Positions 1 through 5,459 of a stretch of 5,498 nucleotides of DNA are shown here, piece by piece (positions within the stretch are counted from its first letter, which is position 1; the number at the start of each line of letters is the position of its first letter). Under the pieces are notes generated by a model. That model made no database searches. It saw only the letters and a list, made by a program, of their open reading frames with translations, and was not told the DNA's origin. The translations under genes were made by a program, and so were the position numbers. The stretch spans positions 1 to 5,498 of the forward strand of contig JAGDAL010000169.1 in assembly GCA_017959525.1 (NCBI GenBank). The letters run 5' to 3'. Source of the stretch: Lachnospiraceae bacterium. Its GTDB lineage: Bacteria > Bacillota > Clostridia > Lachnospirales > Lachnospiraceae.

Positions 1-189
1 ATGTATGGATTTTCTGAGATGACCATGAACCTCATGTTCGTAGGCGGCATGTGCTTTTTGATATCGGATCTGATCCTGGCCGGAAGTTATTTCGGACATG
101 GAAAAAACAAGGCGCACTACGTAATCACAAATCACTTGTTTTACTTCGGCGCCTTGGCACTCATCGCAATGAGCGTATATTTTATTTAA
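1..189 (+). CDS. YhhN/TMEM86-like membrane protein, C-terminal fragment
   Basis: This is the last 62 codons of a gene that almost certainly begins left of the window; the ATG at position 1 is probably an internal Met, since YhhN family proteins usually exceed 200 residues. The visible part has two hydrophobic helices, about residues 9-30 and 44-62, split by a short basic loop (GHGKNKAH). The pattern 'FLISDLILAG' followed by an Asn-His pair ('ITNHLFYFGAL') resembles the C-terminal end of YhhN/TMEM86 proteins as I know them. Members of that family are membrane proteins, and some characterised ones are lysoplasmalogenases that cleave the vinyl-ether bond of lysoplasmalogens. Plasmalogens occur in many anaerobic Clostridia, so the assignment fits. 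The TAA stop (187-189) overlaps the stop of the convergent TPR-GGDEF gene. The family call rests on a short fragment; another small polytopic membrane protein is possible. Confidence 0.6.
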   Translation: MYGFSEMTMNLMFVGGMCFLISDLILAGSYFGHGKNKAHYVITNHLFYFGALALIAMSVYFI

Positions 190-1817
190 ATTTGAGTAGA
201 ATCCGCGAGAGACTTGGAAGAGATGAATGCTGTATGCATCAGCATGATTTGTCCCTTCTGAGTCTTTTTTACTTGGTAGAGGGCGTTGTCCGCGGTATAG
301 AGGAAGTCCCAGAGCTTGTTGCCGGACTTCGGAACGCGGTTGCGGATTCCTTGCGAAACCGTGACAATCGGAGAGGTCTTGGAGTACTTGTGGCTGATGC
401 CAAGGGCAAGTACGCGATTACGGATATCTTCTGCGATGCCCATGATCTCTTCGTCGGTCATGTTGCGATAAACAACCACGAACTCATCTCCACCGTAGCG
501 GCCCACATAGATGCGGTCGTCAGCGGTTAAGTCTCTTAAGATGCCGGCAATCTTGGTCAGCACCACATCTCCGGCTTGATGACCGTAGGTGTCGTTGTAT
601 TCTTTGAAAAAGTCAATGTCAATAAACTCAATACCCAAGGACTCTTCCAGGTGATAGCAGTCTTCGAAGACCTCCTCGAGAAAATCATTTAAGGCGCCGC
701 GGTTTGGAATACCCGTCAGACGGTCCGTATTGGCAGCCGCCGACAGACGTTCGTTCTCTTTTCTCATGGCGTCTAAGGAGAGACTGGTCTCTAAGGCAAT
801 GGCGTAGGCCTTGTTGGAGGTGAAGGTGTGCAGTTCCGCATAATGATAGTAGTCGTTTAGAGCACGGATGTACTCGTTCTCATCGTACATCTTGGAATAG
901 AGCTCAATCCGATGCTTTGCAAAGGTGACTAGGATATTCGGAATCGCGGATTCCTCTAACACCGGCTCCATGTACTGAATGGCCGTTGCAGCAATGTCGT
1001 ATTTTTCGATTTCAATCATGAACTGGATAAAATCTAAGATCTCGTCGATGGATTCGATGTCCATATGATTCTCCTGCAGATGTTGTAAAAACAACTGAAT
1101 TTGATGATCTCTGGCTTCGAAATCTTCATCGATATGGCTTAAGCGAATCTTAAAAAGCATGAAGAAGGAATCTTCGGCAGCTTCCAACGGATTCTCGGAT
1201 TCGTTGATGATTTTGTTCAGGCCTGCCATGCAACGGCGGGCGGAAGCATGACGATGGAGCTGGAGATTGATGATGCCTTCGGAACAATAGCAAAAGCCCT
1301 CCATCAGCGCGTGTTCCTTGGTTGCGATTTTGTGAATGATCTGATGCGCGTTCTTGATATAGCGCAGGGCGGTCTTGTATTCCGTAATCTGGCTGTAAAT
1401 CTGGCCGATGTTGAACATGATCATGGAAGAAATCTCGTTGGGTTCCTGTCCCTCCGTCAGATTCAAAGCTTTCATGTAATAATCAATGGATAACTGGAGA
1501 TTGCCGTGATTATGGGCATCAACGCCAAACAGATTGTAGACCTGCATCAGGTATTCCTGCTCGTCGGAATTCTGCAGATAAAGAACAGCCTGCTGTAGGC
1601 TGGACTGAAAATCCTTGTAGTTACGCTTAAAATCAAAACATGCATTGCCAAGATAGTAATAGGCAATACCAATCAAAGTGGCGTCCTGCGTTTTCTTCGC
1701 CTCTTTCAAAAATGCCTTGGCATGCAGCACAGCATTCTTGGCATTCGGCTGTGCCTTGTCCTGGCGTACCTGTTCAAAAAGTTGCTGAATTTTAGAATTG
1801 TAAATCTCGATATTCAC
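186..1817 (-). CDS. Cytoplasmic TPR-like sensor diguanylate cyclase (GGDEF)
   Basis: A predicted soluble 543-residue diguanylate cyclase, making c-di-GMP from two GTP. Residues about 45-345 are all-helical with TPR-like helix pairs, the clearest around 93-120 and 134-162; such arrays usually bind peptides or protein partners. A helical linker (about 345-363) leads to the GGDEF domain at about 364-528, which opens with DRLTGIPNR. The catalytic set is complete: metal ligand D400, F404-K405, guanine contacts N408 and D417 (PleD N335 and D344 equivalents), and GGDEF at 442-446. Retention of Asp at 417 favours c-di-GMP over the cGAMP-making Hypr variants, which carry Ser there. There is no RxxD inhibitory site (the place holds DRI) and no membrane segment or signal peptide. 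The GTG at 1817 was chosen because TGGGGGA lies 8 nt upstream; an in-frame TTG at 1832 adds five residues but lacks a ribosome site. The gene diverges from the membrane GGDEF pair and converges on the YhhN-like gene. Confidence 0.9.
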   Translation of the reverse strand: MNIEIYNSKIQQLFEQVRQDKAQPNAKNAVLHAKAFLKEAKKTQDATLIGIAYYYLGNACFDFKRNYKDFQSSLQQAVLYLQNSDEQEYLMQVYNLFGVDAHNHGNLQLSIDYYMKALNLTEGQEPNEISSMIMFNIGQIYSQITEYKTALRYIKNAHQIIHKIATKEHALMEGFCYCSEGIINLQLHRHASARRCMAGLNKIINESENPLEAAEDSFFMLFKIRLSHIDEDFEARDHQIQLFLQHLQENHMDIESIDEILDFIQFMIEIEKYDIAATAIQYMEPVLEESAIPNILVTFAKHRIELYSKMYDENEYIRALNDYYHYAELHTFTSNKAYAIALETSLSLDAMRKENERLSAAANTDRLTGIPNRGALNDFLEEVFEDCYHLEESLGIEFIDIDFFKEYNDTYGHQAGDVVLTKIAGILRDLTADDRIYVGRYGGDEFVVVYRNMTDEEIMGIAEDIRNRVLALGISHKYSKTSPIVTVSQGIRNRVPKSGNKLWDFLYTADNALYQVKKTQKGQIMLMHTAFISSKSLADSTQI

Positions 1818-1824
1818 TTCATGG

Positions 1825-1831
1825 TCCCCCA
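1825..1831 (-). promoter_or_regulatory. Ribosome binding site deciding the GTG start
   Basis: On the minus strand TGGGGGA sits 8 nt before the GTG at 1817. It is a weak, non-canonical Shine-Dalgarno match, but it is the only G-rich stretch near the start. It overlaps the alternative TTG codon at 1832-1830, so if this is the ribosome site the TTG cannot be the start. An ATG at 1823-1821 is out of frame and meets a stop after two codons. Confidence 0.5.
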
Positions 1832-1849
1832 ATGATGCGCGGTTGGCGT

Positions 1850-1885
1850 TACACGGTAATAATTATACCATATGCATCCCGTGTA
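1850..1885. repeat. Interleaved 7-bp inverted repeat TACACGG/CCGTGTA
   Basis: TACACGG (1850-1856) is matched exactly by its reverse complement CCGTGTA (1879-1885) across a 22-bp spacer. The left arm sits near the predicted transcription start of the minus-strand gene and the right arm lies between the two -10 boxes. The arms are short, so chance is possible, but their position across the promoters makes them a candidate binding site. Confidence 0.4.
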
Positions 1886-1891
1886 TGGTAA
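1862..1891 (-). promoter_or_regulatory. Extended -10 promoter for the TPR-GGDEF gene
   Basis: The minus strand reads TATGGTATAAT from 1872 to 1862: a perfect TATAAT -10 box preceded by TGG, which is the TGn extended -10 motif. A partial -35 match, TTACCA (1891-1886), lies 18 nt upstream and agrees with TTGACA at four of six positions. Transcription would start near 1855, giving a leader of roughly 38 nt before the GTG. This is the best sigma-A type promoter in the window. The promoter for the opposite gene overlaps it. Confidence 0.7.
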
Positions 1892-1894
1892 AAT
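1866..1894 (+). promoter_or_regulatory. Extended -10 promoter for the membrane GGDEF operon
   Basis: The plus strand reads TATGGTAAAAT at 1884-1894: a TAAAAT -10 box (five of six to TATAAT) with the TGn extension. No good -35 box is present 17-18 nt upstream, where the DNA is instead the opposing gene's -10 element, so the extended -10 probably carries recognition. Transcription would start near 1901, giving a leader of about 30 nt to the ATG at 1931. An alternative weak pair, TTGGCG (1843-1848) and TACCAT (1866-1871) with 17 nt spacing, is less convincing. Confidence 0.6.
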
Positions 1895-1920
1895 GAAGGG
1901 TACCAAAACACACTTTTTTT

Positions 1921-1925
1921 GAGGG
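1921..1925 (+). promoter_or_regulatory. Ribosome binding site GAGGG for the first membrane GGDEF gene
   Basis: GAGGG lies 5 nt before the ATG at 1931. This settles the start: an in-frame TTG at 1919 would overlap this site and has no ribosome site of its own. A run of seven T (1914-1920) directly precedes it, which should keep the site unstructured. Confidence 0.8.
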
Positions 1926-1930
1926 TATTT

Positions 1931-3616
1931 ATGGATAAAAGAAATCGCATCCAGCAAGGAGTGTTTTACGCAGTCATTGTTCTGTTGTTATTTCTCTGCG
2001 CATCCTTCTTCTGGGTTTTTAAAATGAAATATAGAGCCATTGAGACCTTCGCTGACGGACCGGTTTGGACGGTTACACTGCCGGATGGTACGGTACATGA
2101 GAATGTGGACCTAAACCACACGCGCCTGCGTTATTGCCTGGAAGAGGGCGAGCGCATGATTGTGGAGACTACGTTGGAGAACCGCTACCAGGGCGAGCTG
2201 ACCGCGGAGGTATTTACCAGACAGTCTGCGCTGGTTGGCTATGTCAACGATAAGGAAATCTACCACTACCGCGAGGATCAGTTGGATCGCTTCATCGGTA
2301 ACGGCTATCAGTTCGTACAGATTCCGGTTACGGGAATCGGACGGCATCTGCGATTCGAAGTCATCGGATGCCGTGGCACTGCGGTGAATTCCGTACCGCC
2401 GATTACACTGACCAGATCCAGAGAGAGCTACACCCATTTCCTGGGCGAGCACATGATTATGATGTTCTGTGGAATCTTCCTGGTGCTGGTAGGATTCTTG
2501 GTTACTTGCATCAGTTTGATCTATTTTTCCATGGACTATGATTACTATCCGCTGGTACTGGTAGGCTGCATCGGCGTGCTGTCCGGTATCTGGTGCACCA
2601 GCAACATGAAGGTCTTAGAGCTATTGTCCCTGAACATCGGATTGAATTCCTTCATGGAATATGTCTCCTTGTACTTCATGCCGGCACCGGTGTTACAGTT
2701 CATCCGGTATCGACACGAGCGGGAGCGCCGCAGCATCATCCTTTTGAATATCGGAACCGCTGTGGTGGTTGTCTTTGCCCTTACGACCATGTTGTTGCAT
2801 AGCACCGGAGTGATTATTATTTCCGATGCACTGCCGATTTTCCACATGTTTGTGGGTGGCTACGTCATTTTGATTTTGCTTAGCGGAACCAAGAGTCCGA
2901 AGAAGATGGAGCGATACGAGTATTTTTACTTCTTTGGATTCCTCATTAGTATTATCGGAACGCTGGCTTATATCATCCGCTTCCAGATTGCCAGAATTAC
3001 GGGTATCGGAAGCTCTTCCGTAGACTTTAGCTTCTTGCCGCTGGCGATTTTGATTTTCGTATTGCTGTTGATTTTCGGTTATTTGAGTTTTATTCGTACC
3101 AGAGTCATTACGCAGACGGAGAAAAATATCTTAGAGCAGCGTGCTTATGAAGACCGGATGACCGGACTTTTTAACCGTTCCAAGGGTGAGGTGCTTCTGC
3201 ATCAGATGAACAATCGCAGCAGGGGCGAGCCGTATGCGGTGGTGAACTTCGATATGAACGGATTGAAGCGAACCAACGATACCTTGGGACATTTTACCGG
3301 TGACTTGATGCTGGTGAAGTTCGCGCAGTTGTTGCAGACCTATTTCGGACCAATCGGAACCCCAATCCGTATGAGCGGAGATGAGTTCATCGTGTTGGTG
3401 CGTGGCATGGAGAATATCATTCGCATCGACGATGCATTGCAGGATTTGATTACAGCGGAAGCGCAGATTTCCGCACAAGAAGATTATATTATGGATGCAG
3501 CTTACGGTGTAGCCAAGAGCATGGAGTTCCTAGAACCGGATGCAGAGGCAGTATACCGTATGGCCGACCAGCGTATGTATGAGATGAAAGCTGCTTCACA
3601 AAAGGGAAGAGAATGA
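1931..3616 (+). CDS. 7-TM sensor diguanylate cyclase with variant SGDEF motif
   Basis: A 561-residue membrane protein predicted to turn an extracellular signal into c-di-GMP synthesis. In order: an anchor helix (about 8-31); an extracytoplasmic, probably beta-rich domain (about 35-165) with the stretch 'IYHYRED' and 'IGNGYQF'; seven membrane helices (about 173-198, 205-225, 239-257, 268-290, 302-318, 331-350, 368-388); a short linker; and a GGDEF domain (about 401-560) opening with DRMTGLFNR. This layout resembles 7TMR-DISM receptors, though I could not confirm the family of the sensor domain. Metal ligand D441, K446, N449 and D458 are present and agree with a GTP-binding cyclase. The signature at 482-486 is SGDEF: the first Gly is replaced, while the acidic pair D484-E485 remains. 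Some GGDEF proteins with a small residue there have been reported active, so activity may be lowered but cannot be excluded. No RxxD inhibitory site is seen. It is the upstream partner of a paralogue whose ATG overlaps its TGA. Confidence 0.9.
   Translation: MDKRNRIQQGVFYAVIVLLLFLCASFFWVFKMKYRAIETFADGPVWTVTLPDGTVHENVDLNHTRLRYCLEEGERMIVETTLENRYQGELTAEVFTRQSALVGYVNDKEIYHYREDQLDRFIGNGYQFVQIPVTGIGRHLRFEVIGCRGTAVNSVPPITLTRSRESYTHFLGEHMIMMFCGIFLVLVGFLVTCISLIYFSMDYDYYPLVLVGCIGVLSGIWCTSNMKVLELLSLNIGLNSFMEYVSLYFMPAPVLQFIRYRHERERRSIILLNIGTAVVVVFALTTMLLHSTGVIIISDALPIFHMFVGGYVILILLSGTKSPKKMERYEYFYFFGFLISIIGTLAYIIRFQIARITGIGSSSVDFSFLPLAILIFVLLLIFGYLSFIRTRVITQTEKNILEQRAYEDRMTGLFNRSKGEVLLHQMNNRSRGEPYAVVNFDMNGLKRTNDTLGHFTGDLMLVKFAQLLQTYFGPIGTPIRMSGDEFIVLVRGMENIIRIDDALQDLITAEAQISAQEDYIMDAAYGVAKSMEFLEPDAEAVYRMADQRMYEMKAASQKGRE
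3603..3607 (+). promoter_or_regulatory. Ribosome binding site inside the upstream gene's end (coupling)
   Basis: AGGGA lies 5 nt before the ATG at 3613, within the last codons of the upstream gene. The ATG shares bases with that gene's TGA in an ATGA overlap (3613-3616), an arrangement typical of translational coupling, which would tend to link the output of the two receptors. Confidence 0.7.
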
Positions 3617-5322
3617 GCACAGGACACGTAATTAAAGACAAAAGAATACGATTGCTCAATGCCATAGCAGGTGTCGTCATTCTGTTGATGATGTTCGTTA
3701 GCGTTGTGTTGCTTTTACAACGTCAGAGCTTGGAAGGCATTCAGGATTACAGCGATGGTTGGACGGTGGTGTATCACGGCAAGCGATACGAGAATGTGAA
3801 TTTTCACGATTTCGTGTTACCGGAGACGCCGGATCGCAACGATGTCATGACGCTTACGAAGCATTTGGATCCGCATGTGCCGCCGGATTCGAGTCTCATG
3901 CTTTTGACCTACTTGTCTAAGGTGAACGTCAGCTACAACGACATCCCGCTGTACCATTACGGCCGGGAGGACGAGGCGGACGGACGCATGGTGGGAAGCG
4001 GATATCACTTTTTCCGTATCCATTCCTTCATGCAGGACAAGGATCTAAAGATTGAGATTCAGGCAGCGGAGGATGCTGCATTTACCAATGTAGATCCCAT
4101 TTATCTGGTGCCATCGGATATGGTCATCCCAACCTACGCCAAGCGCCACGCCTGGTCGATTTTCAACAGTATCTTTTTGTTCATGTTGGGTGTGTGCCTG
4201 ATTATCGTATCAGCAGCGCCAATCGATCATTGGGAGAACCGGGCAAGGCTTACCATGATTGGAACCTTCTCCCTCTTGATGGGTATGTGGACCATGGGGT
4301 CCGTGAAGTTCTTACAGCTGTTATCCTCCGATTTGACCATGAACTCTGAGATTGAGTATATGTCCTTGTTTTTAGCACCGATGCCGCTGTTTTTGCTGAT
4401 TTGCAGCCTTCGCAAGGAGAAGGGCGGCTGGCAGCATCGTATCATGCATATCATTATCGCGGTGTTTGGAACGGCAGATGCGACCTTTATTCTGCTGCAC
4501 TTTTTGGGCATTGTTCATATGTGCATTACCTTATCGGCCTTCCACATCATTGCCGCCTTAAGCTTATTGGCGACCATTGTAAGTGGTCTGGAACGCTTCC
4601 AGAATATGAATCAGCAACAGCGCGTCATGAACCTTGGTTTATTGATTTTGCTGGCGTTCGGCGCTATAGATTTGGTTCGATTCAATTTGCAGAAGTTTTT
4701 CTTCCCGAATGTGCCGATTTTATCCGAGTCCTATCTTCCGGTAGGAGCGGTGGTATTCATTATGTTCCTGTTGGTGGGATATCTGATGTATCTGTATGAT
4801 TTGATGAAGAAGGAGACAGAACGTCAGACTTTGACCCACTTGGCGTATCGGGATCCGATGACCGGATTGTACAACCGTGCCAGCATCATTGATATTTTCC
4901 AGCAGGCTCTGGATGTGGGAGAGGATGTCACCCTCCTGTTATTCGATGTGAATGGTCTGAAGCATACCAACGATAGTATGGGACATGCCATGGGAGACGA
5001 GCTGATTGTGGCATTTTCAAAGTGCCTTTCCAAAGCTTTTGAGCGCATTGGAACCGGCGCTAGAATCGGTGGCGATGAGTTCGTTATGTTGGTATCCGGA
5101 GAACGGCGGAAAAAGATTGAGAGCGCCCTGGCTACCTTTGCAGAGTTAGAGCAGAGCGCTTCCAAGGAAATTGGATTTGCGATTCGCGCGGCCTACGGCA
5201 TGGCCGGAAGCGACGAAGTCAGCGAGAAGACCACCGACGAGGTCTACCGCTTGGCAGATGCCAGAATGTATGCCATGAAGCAACGCATGAAAGAAGAGGG
5301 CGTTTCAGATTTTAGAGAGTAA
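3613..5322 (+). CDS. 7-TM sensor diguanylate cyclase with intact GGDEF motif
   Basis: A 569-residue membrane diguanylate cyclase, clearly a paralogue of the gene just upstream. In order: an anchor helix (about 12-35); an extracytoplasmic domain (about 40-175) sharing the 'YHY(G)RED' and 'G-x-GY-x-F' stretches; seven membrane helices (about 181-202, 212-230, 247-265, 276-298, 301-323, 338-355, 373-396); and a GGDEF domain (about 408-560) opening with DPMTGLYNR. The active site is complete: metal ligand D445, K450, guanine contacts N453 and D462, and GGDEF at 486-490, so c-di-GMP synthesis is well supported. No RxxD inhibitory site precedes the motif. TM2-TM3 share a pattern with the paralogue: G-x-W, then K-x-L-x-LLS, then NS-x-x-EY-x-SL and a Pro-x-Pro. 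The signal sensed is unknown. It starts within the upstream stop codon and is followed after 3 nt by a strong terminator, so it is the last gene of a two-gene operon. Confidence 0.93.
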   Translation: MSTGHVIKDKRIRLLNAIAGVVILLMMFVSVVLLLQRQSLEGIQDYSDGWTVVYHGKRYENVNFHDFVLPETPDRNDVMTLTKHLDPHVPPDSSLMLLTYLSKVNVSYNDIPLYHYGREDEADGRMVGSGYHFFRIHSFMQDKDLKIEIQAAEDAAFTNVDPIYLVPSDMVIPTYAKRHAWSIFNSIFLFMLGVCLIIVSAAPIDHWENRARLTMIGTFSLLMGMWTMGSVKFLQLLSSDLTMNSEIEYMSLFLAPMPLFLLICSLRKEKGGWQHRIMHIIIAVFGTADATFILLHFLGIVHMCITLSAFHIIAALSLLATIVSGLERFQNMNQQQRVMNLGLLILLAFGAIDLVRFNLQKFFFPNVPILSESYLPVGAVVFIMFLLVGYLMYLYDLMKKETERQTLTHLAYRDPMTGLYNRASIIDIFQQALDVGEDVTLLLFDVNGLKHTNDSMGHAMGDELIVAFSKCLSKAFERIGTGARIGGDEFVMLVSGERRKKIESALATFAELEQSASKEIGFAIRAAYGMAGSDEVSEKTTDEVYRLADARMYAMKQRMKEEGVSDFRE

Positions 5323-5325
5323 AGT

Positions 5326-5360
5326 ATCACCCCGGCAGAGAACTGTCGGGGTGATTTTTT
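5326..5360 (+). terminator. Rho-independent terminator of the membrane GGDEF operon
   Basis: A 13-bp stem pairs 5326-5338 (ATCACCCCGGCAG) with 5343-5355 (CTGTCGGGGTGAT), with one G-T wobble and a four-base AGAA loop. T residues run from 5355 to 5360. It begins only 3 nt after the TAA of the second membrane GGDEF gene. The GC-rich stem and T tract make it a strong intrinsic terminator for rightward transcription. Confidence 0.95.
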
Positions 5361-5396
5361 GTGTTCAACCGGTGGTTCAATTTTCTTCCCTTCCCC

Positions 5397-5436
5397 TAGC
5401 AGATATGCTACTCTTGTAGCAATAGGACAAATGTCC
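5397..5436. repeat. Cluster of short inverted repeats upstream of the last gene
   Basis: Three short dyads lie side by side. TAGCA (5397-5401) pairs with TGCTA (5406-5410) across GATA; TGCTAC (5406-5411) pairs with GTAGCA (5416-5421) across TCTT; and GGACA (5425-5429) pairs with TGTCC (5432-5436) across two bases. The first two share the middle arm, so in RNA they are mutually exclusive hairpins, and in DNA they form three spaced half-sites. The position, 23-62 bp before a start codon, suits an operator. The arms are short and chance is possible. No convincing -35/-10 pair was found in 5361-5459, though TATGCT (5404-5409) is a possible weak -10. Confidence 0.4.
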
Positions 5437-5447
5437 AAATCAGCAAA

Positions 5448-5454
5448 AGGGAGG
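5448..5454 (+). promoter_or_regulatory. Strong ribosome binding site AGGGAGG for the last gene
   Basis: AGGGAGG, preceded by further A residues, lies 5 nt before the ATG at 5460. It is the strongest Shine-Dalgarno match in the window and shows that a real, probably well-translated gene starts here even though only 13 codons are visible. Confidence 0.85.
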
Positions 5455-5459
5455 AAAAT

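Larger units (their letters stand above)
1862..1894. repeat. Dyad of 11-bp arms in the divergent intergenic region
   Basis: ATTATACCATA (1862-1872) and TATGGTAAAAT (1884-1894) are inverted copies with one mismatch, separated by 11 bp, so the arm centres are 22 bp apart, about two helical turns. Each arm is also the extended -10 element of one of the divergent promoters. The symmetry may simply reflect two similar promoters placed back to back, or it may also form an operator for a dimeric regulator. Confidence 0.75.

Noticed and set aside
160..185. Hairpin CTCAT-CGCA-ATGAG followed by T-rich DNA at the end of the YhhN-like gene
   Set aside because: The stem is only 5 bp, it lies in coding sequence and the T run is broken, so it is too weak to call a terminator. 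On the minus strand no T tract follows it.
51..530. 159-codon plus-strand open frame
   Set aside because: It lies antisense within the TPR-GGDEF gene and overlaps the YhhN-like end. It has no ribosome site or recognisable domain, while the minus strand there carries a full GGDEF domain.
1818..1930. Possible c-di-GMP riboswitch in the divergent leader
   Set aside because: The leaders are only about 30-40 nt from predicted start sites, and none of the conserved GEMM-type segments is seen. The 5361-5459 leader also lacks them.
1919..1930. TTG at 1919 as the start of the first membrane GGDEF gene
   Set aside because: The GAGGG ribosome site lies inside this extension, 5 nt before the ATG at 1931, so the ATG is the better start.
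2111..2452. Minus-strand open frames of 60-115 codons across 2111-5474
   Set aside because: All are opposite the two membrane GGDEF genes or, for the last (5244-5474), run across the terminator. None has a domain or a supported start.
4401..4799. 132-codon plus-strand open frame
   Set aside because: It is a second frame within the second membrane GGDEF gene, over its membrane helices. Its translation shows no membrane pattern or known motif.
1931..5322. The tandem pair as one gene broken by a frameshift
   Set aside because: Each half is a complete protein with its own anchor, sensor, seven helices and GGDEF domain, and the second has its own ribosome site. This is a duplication, not a split gene.
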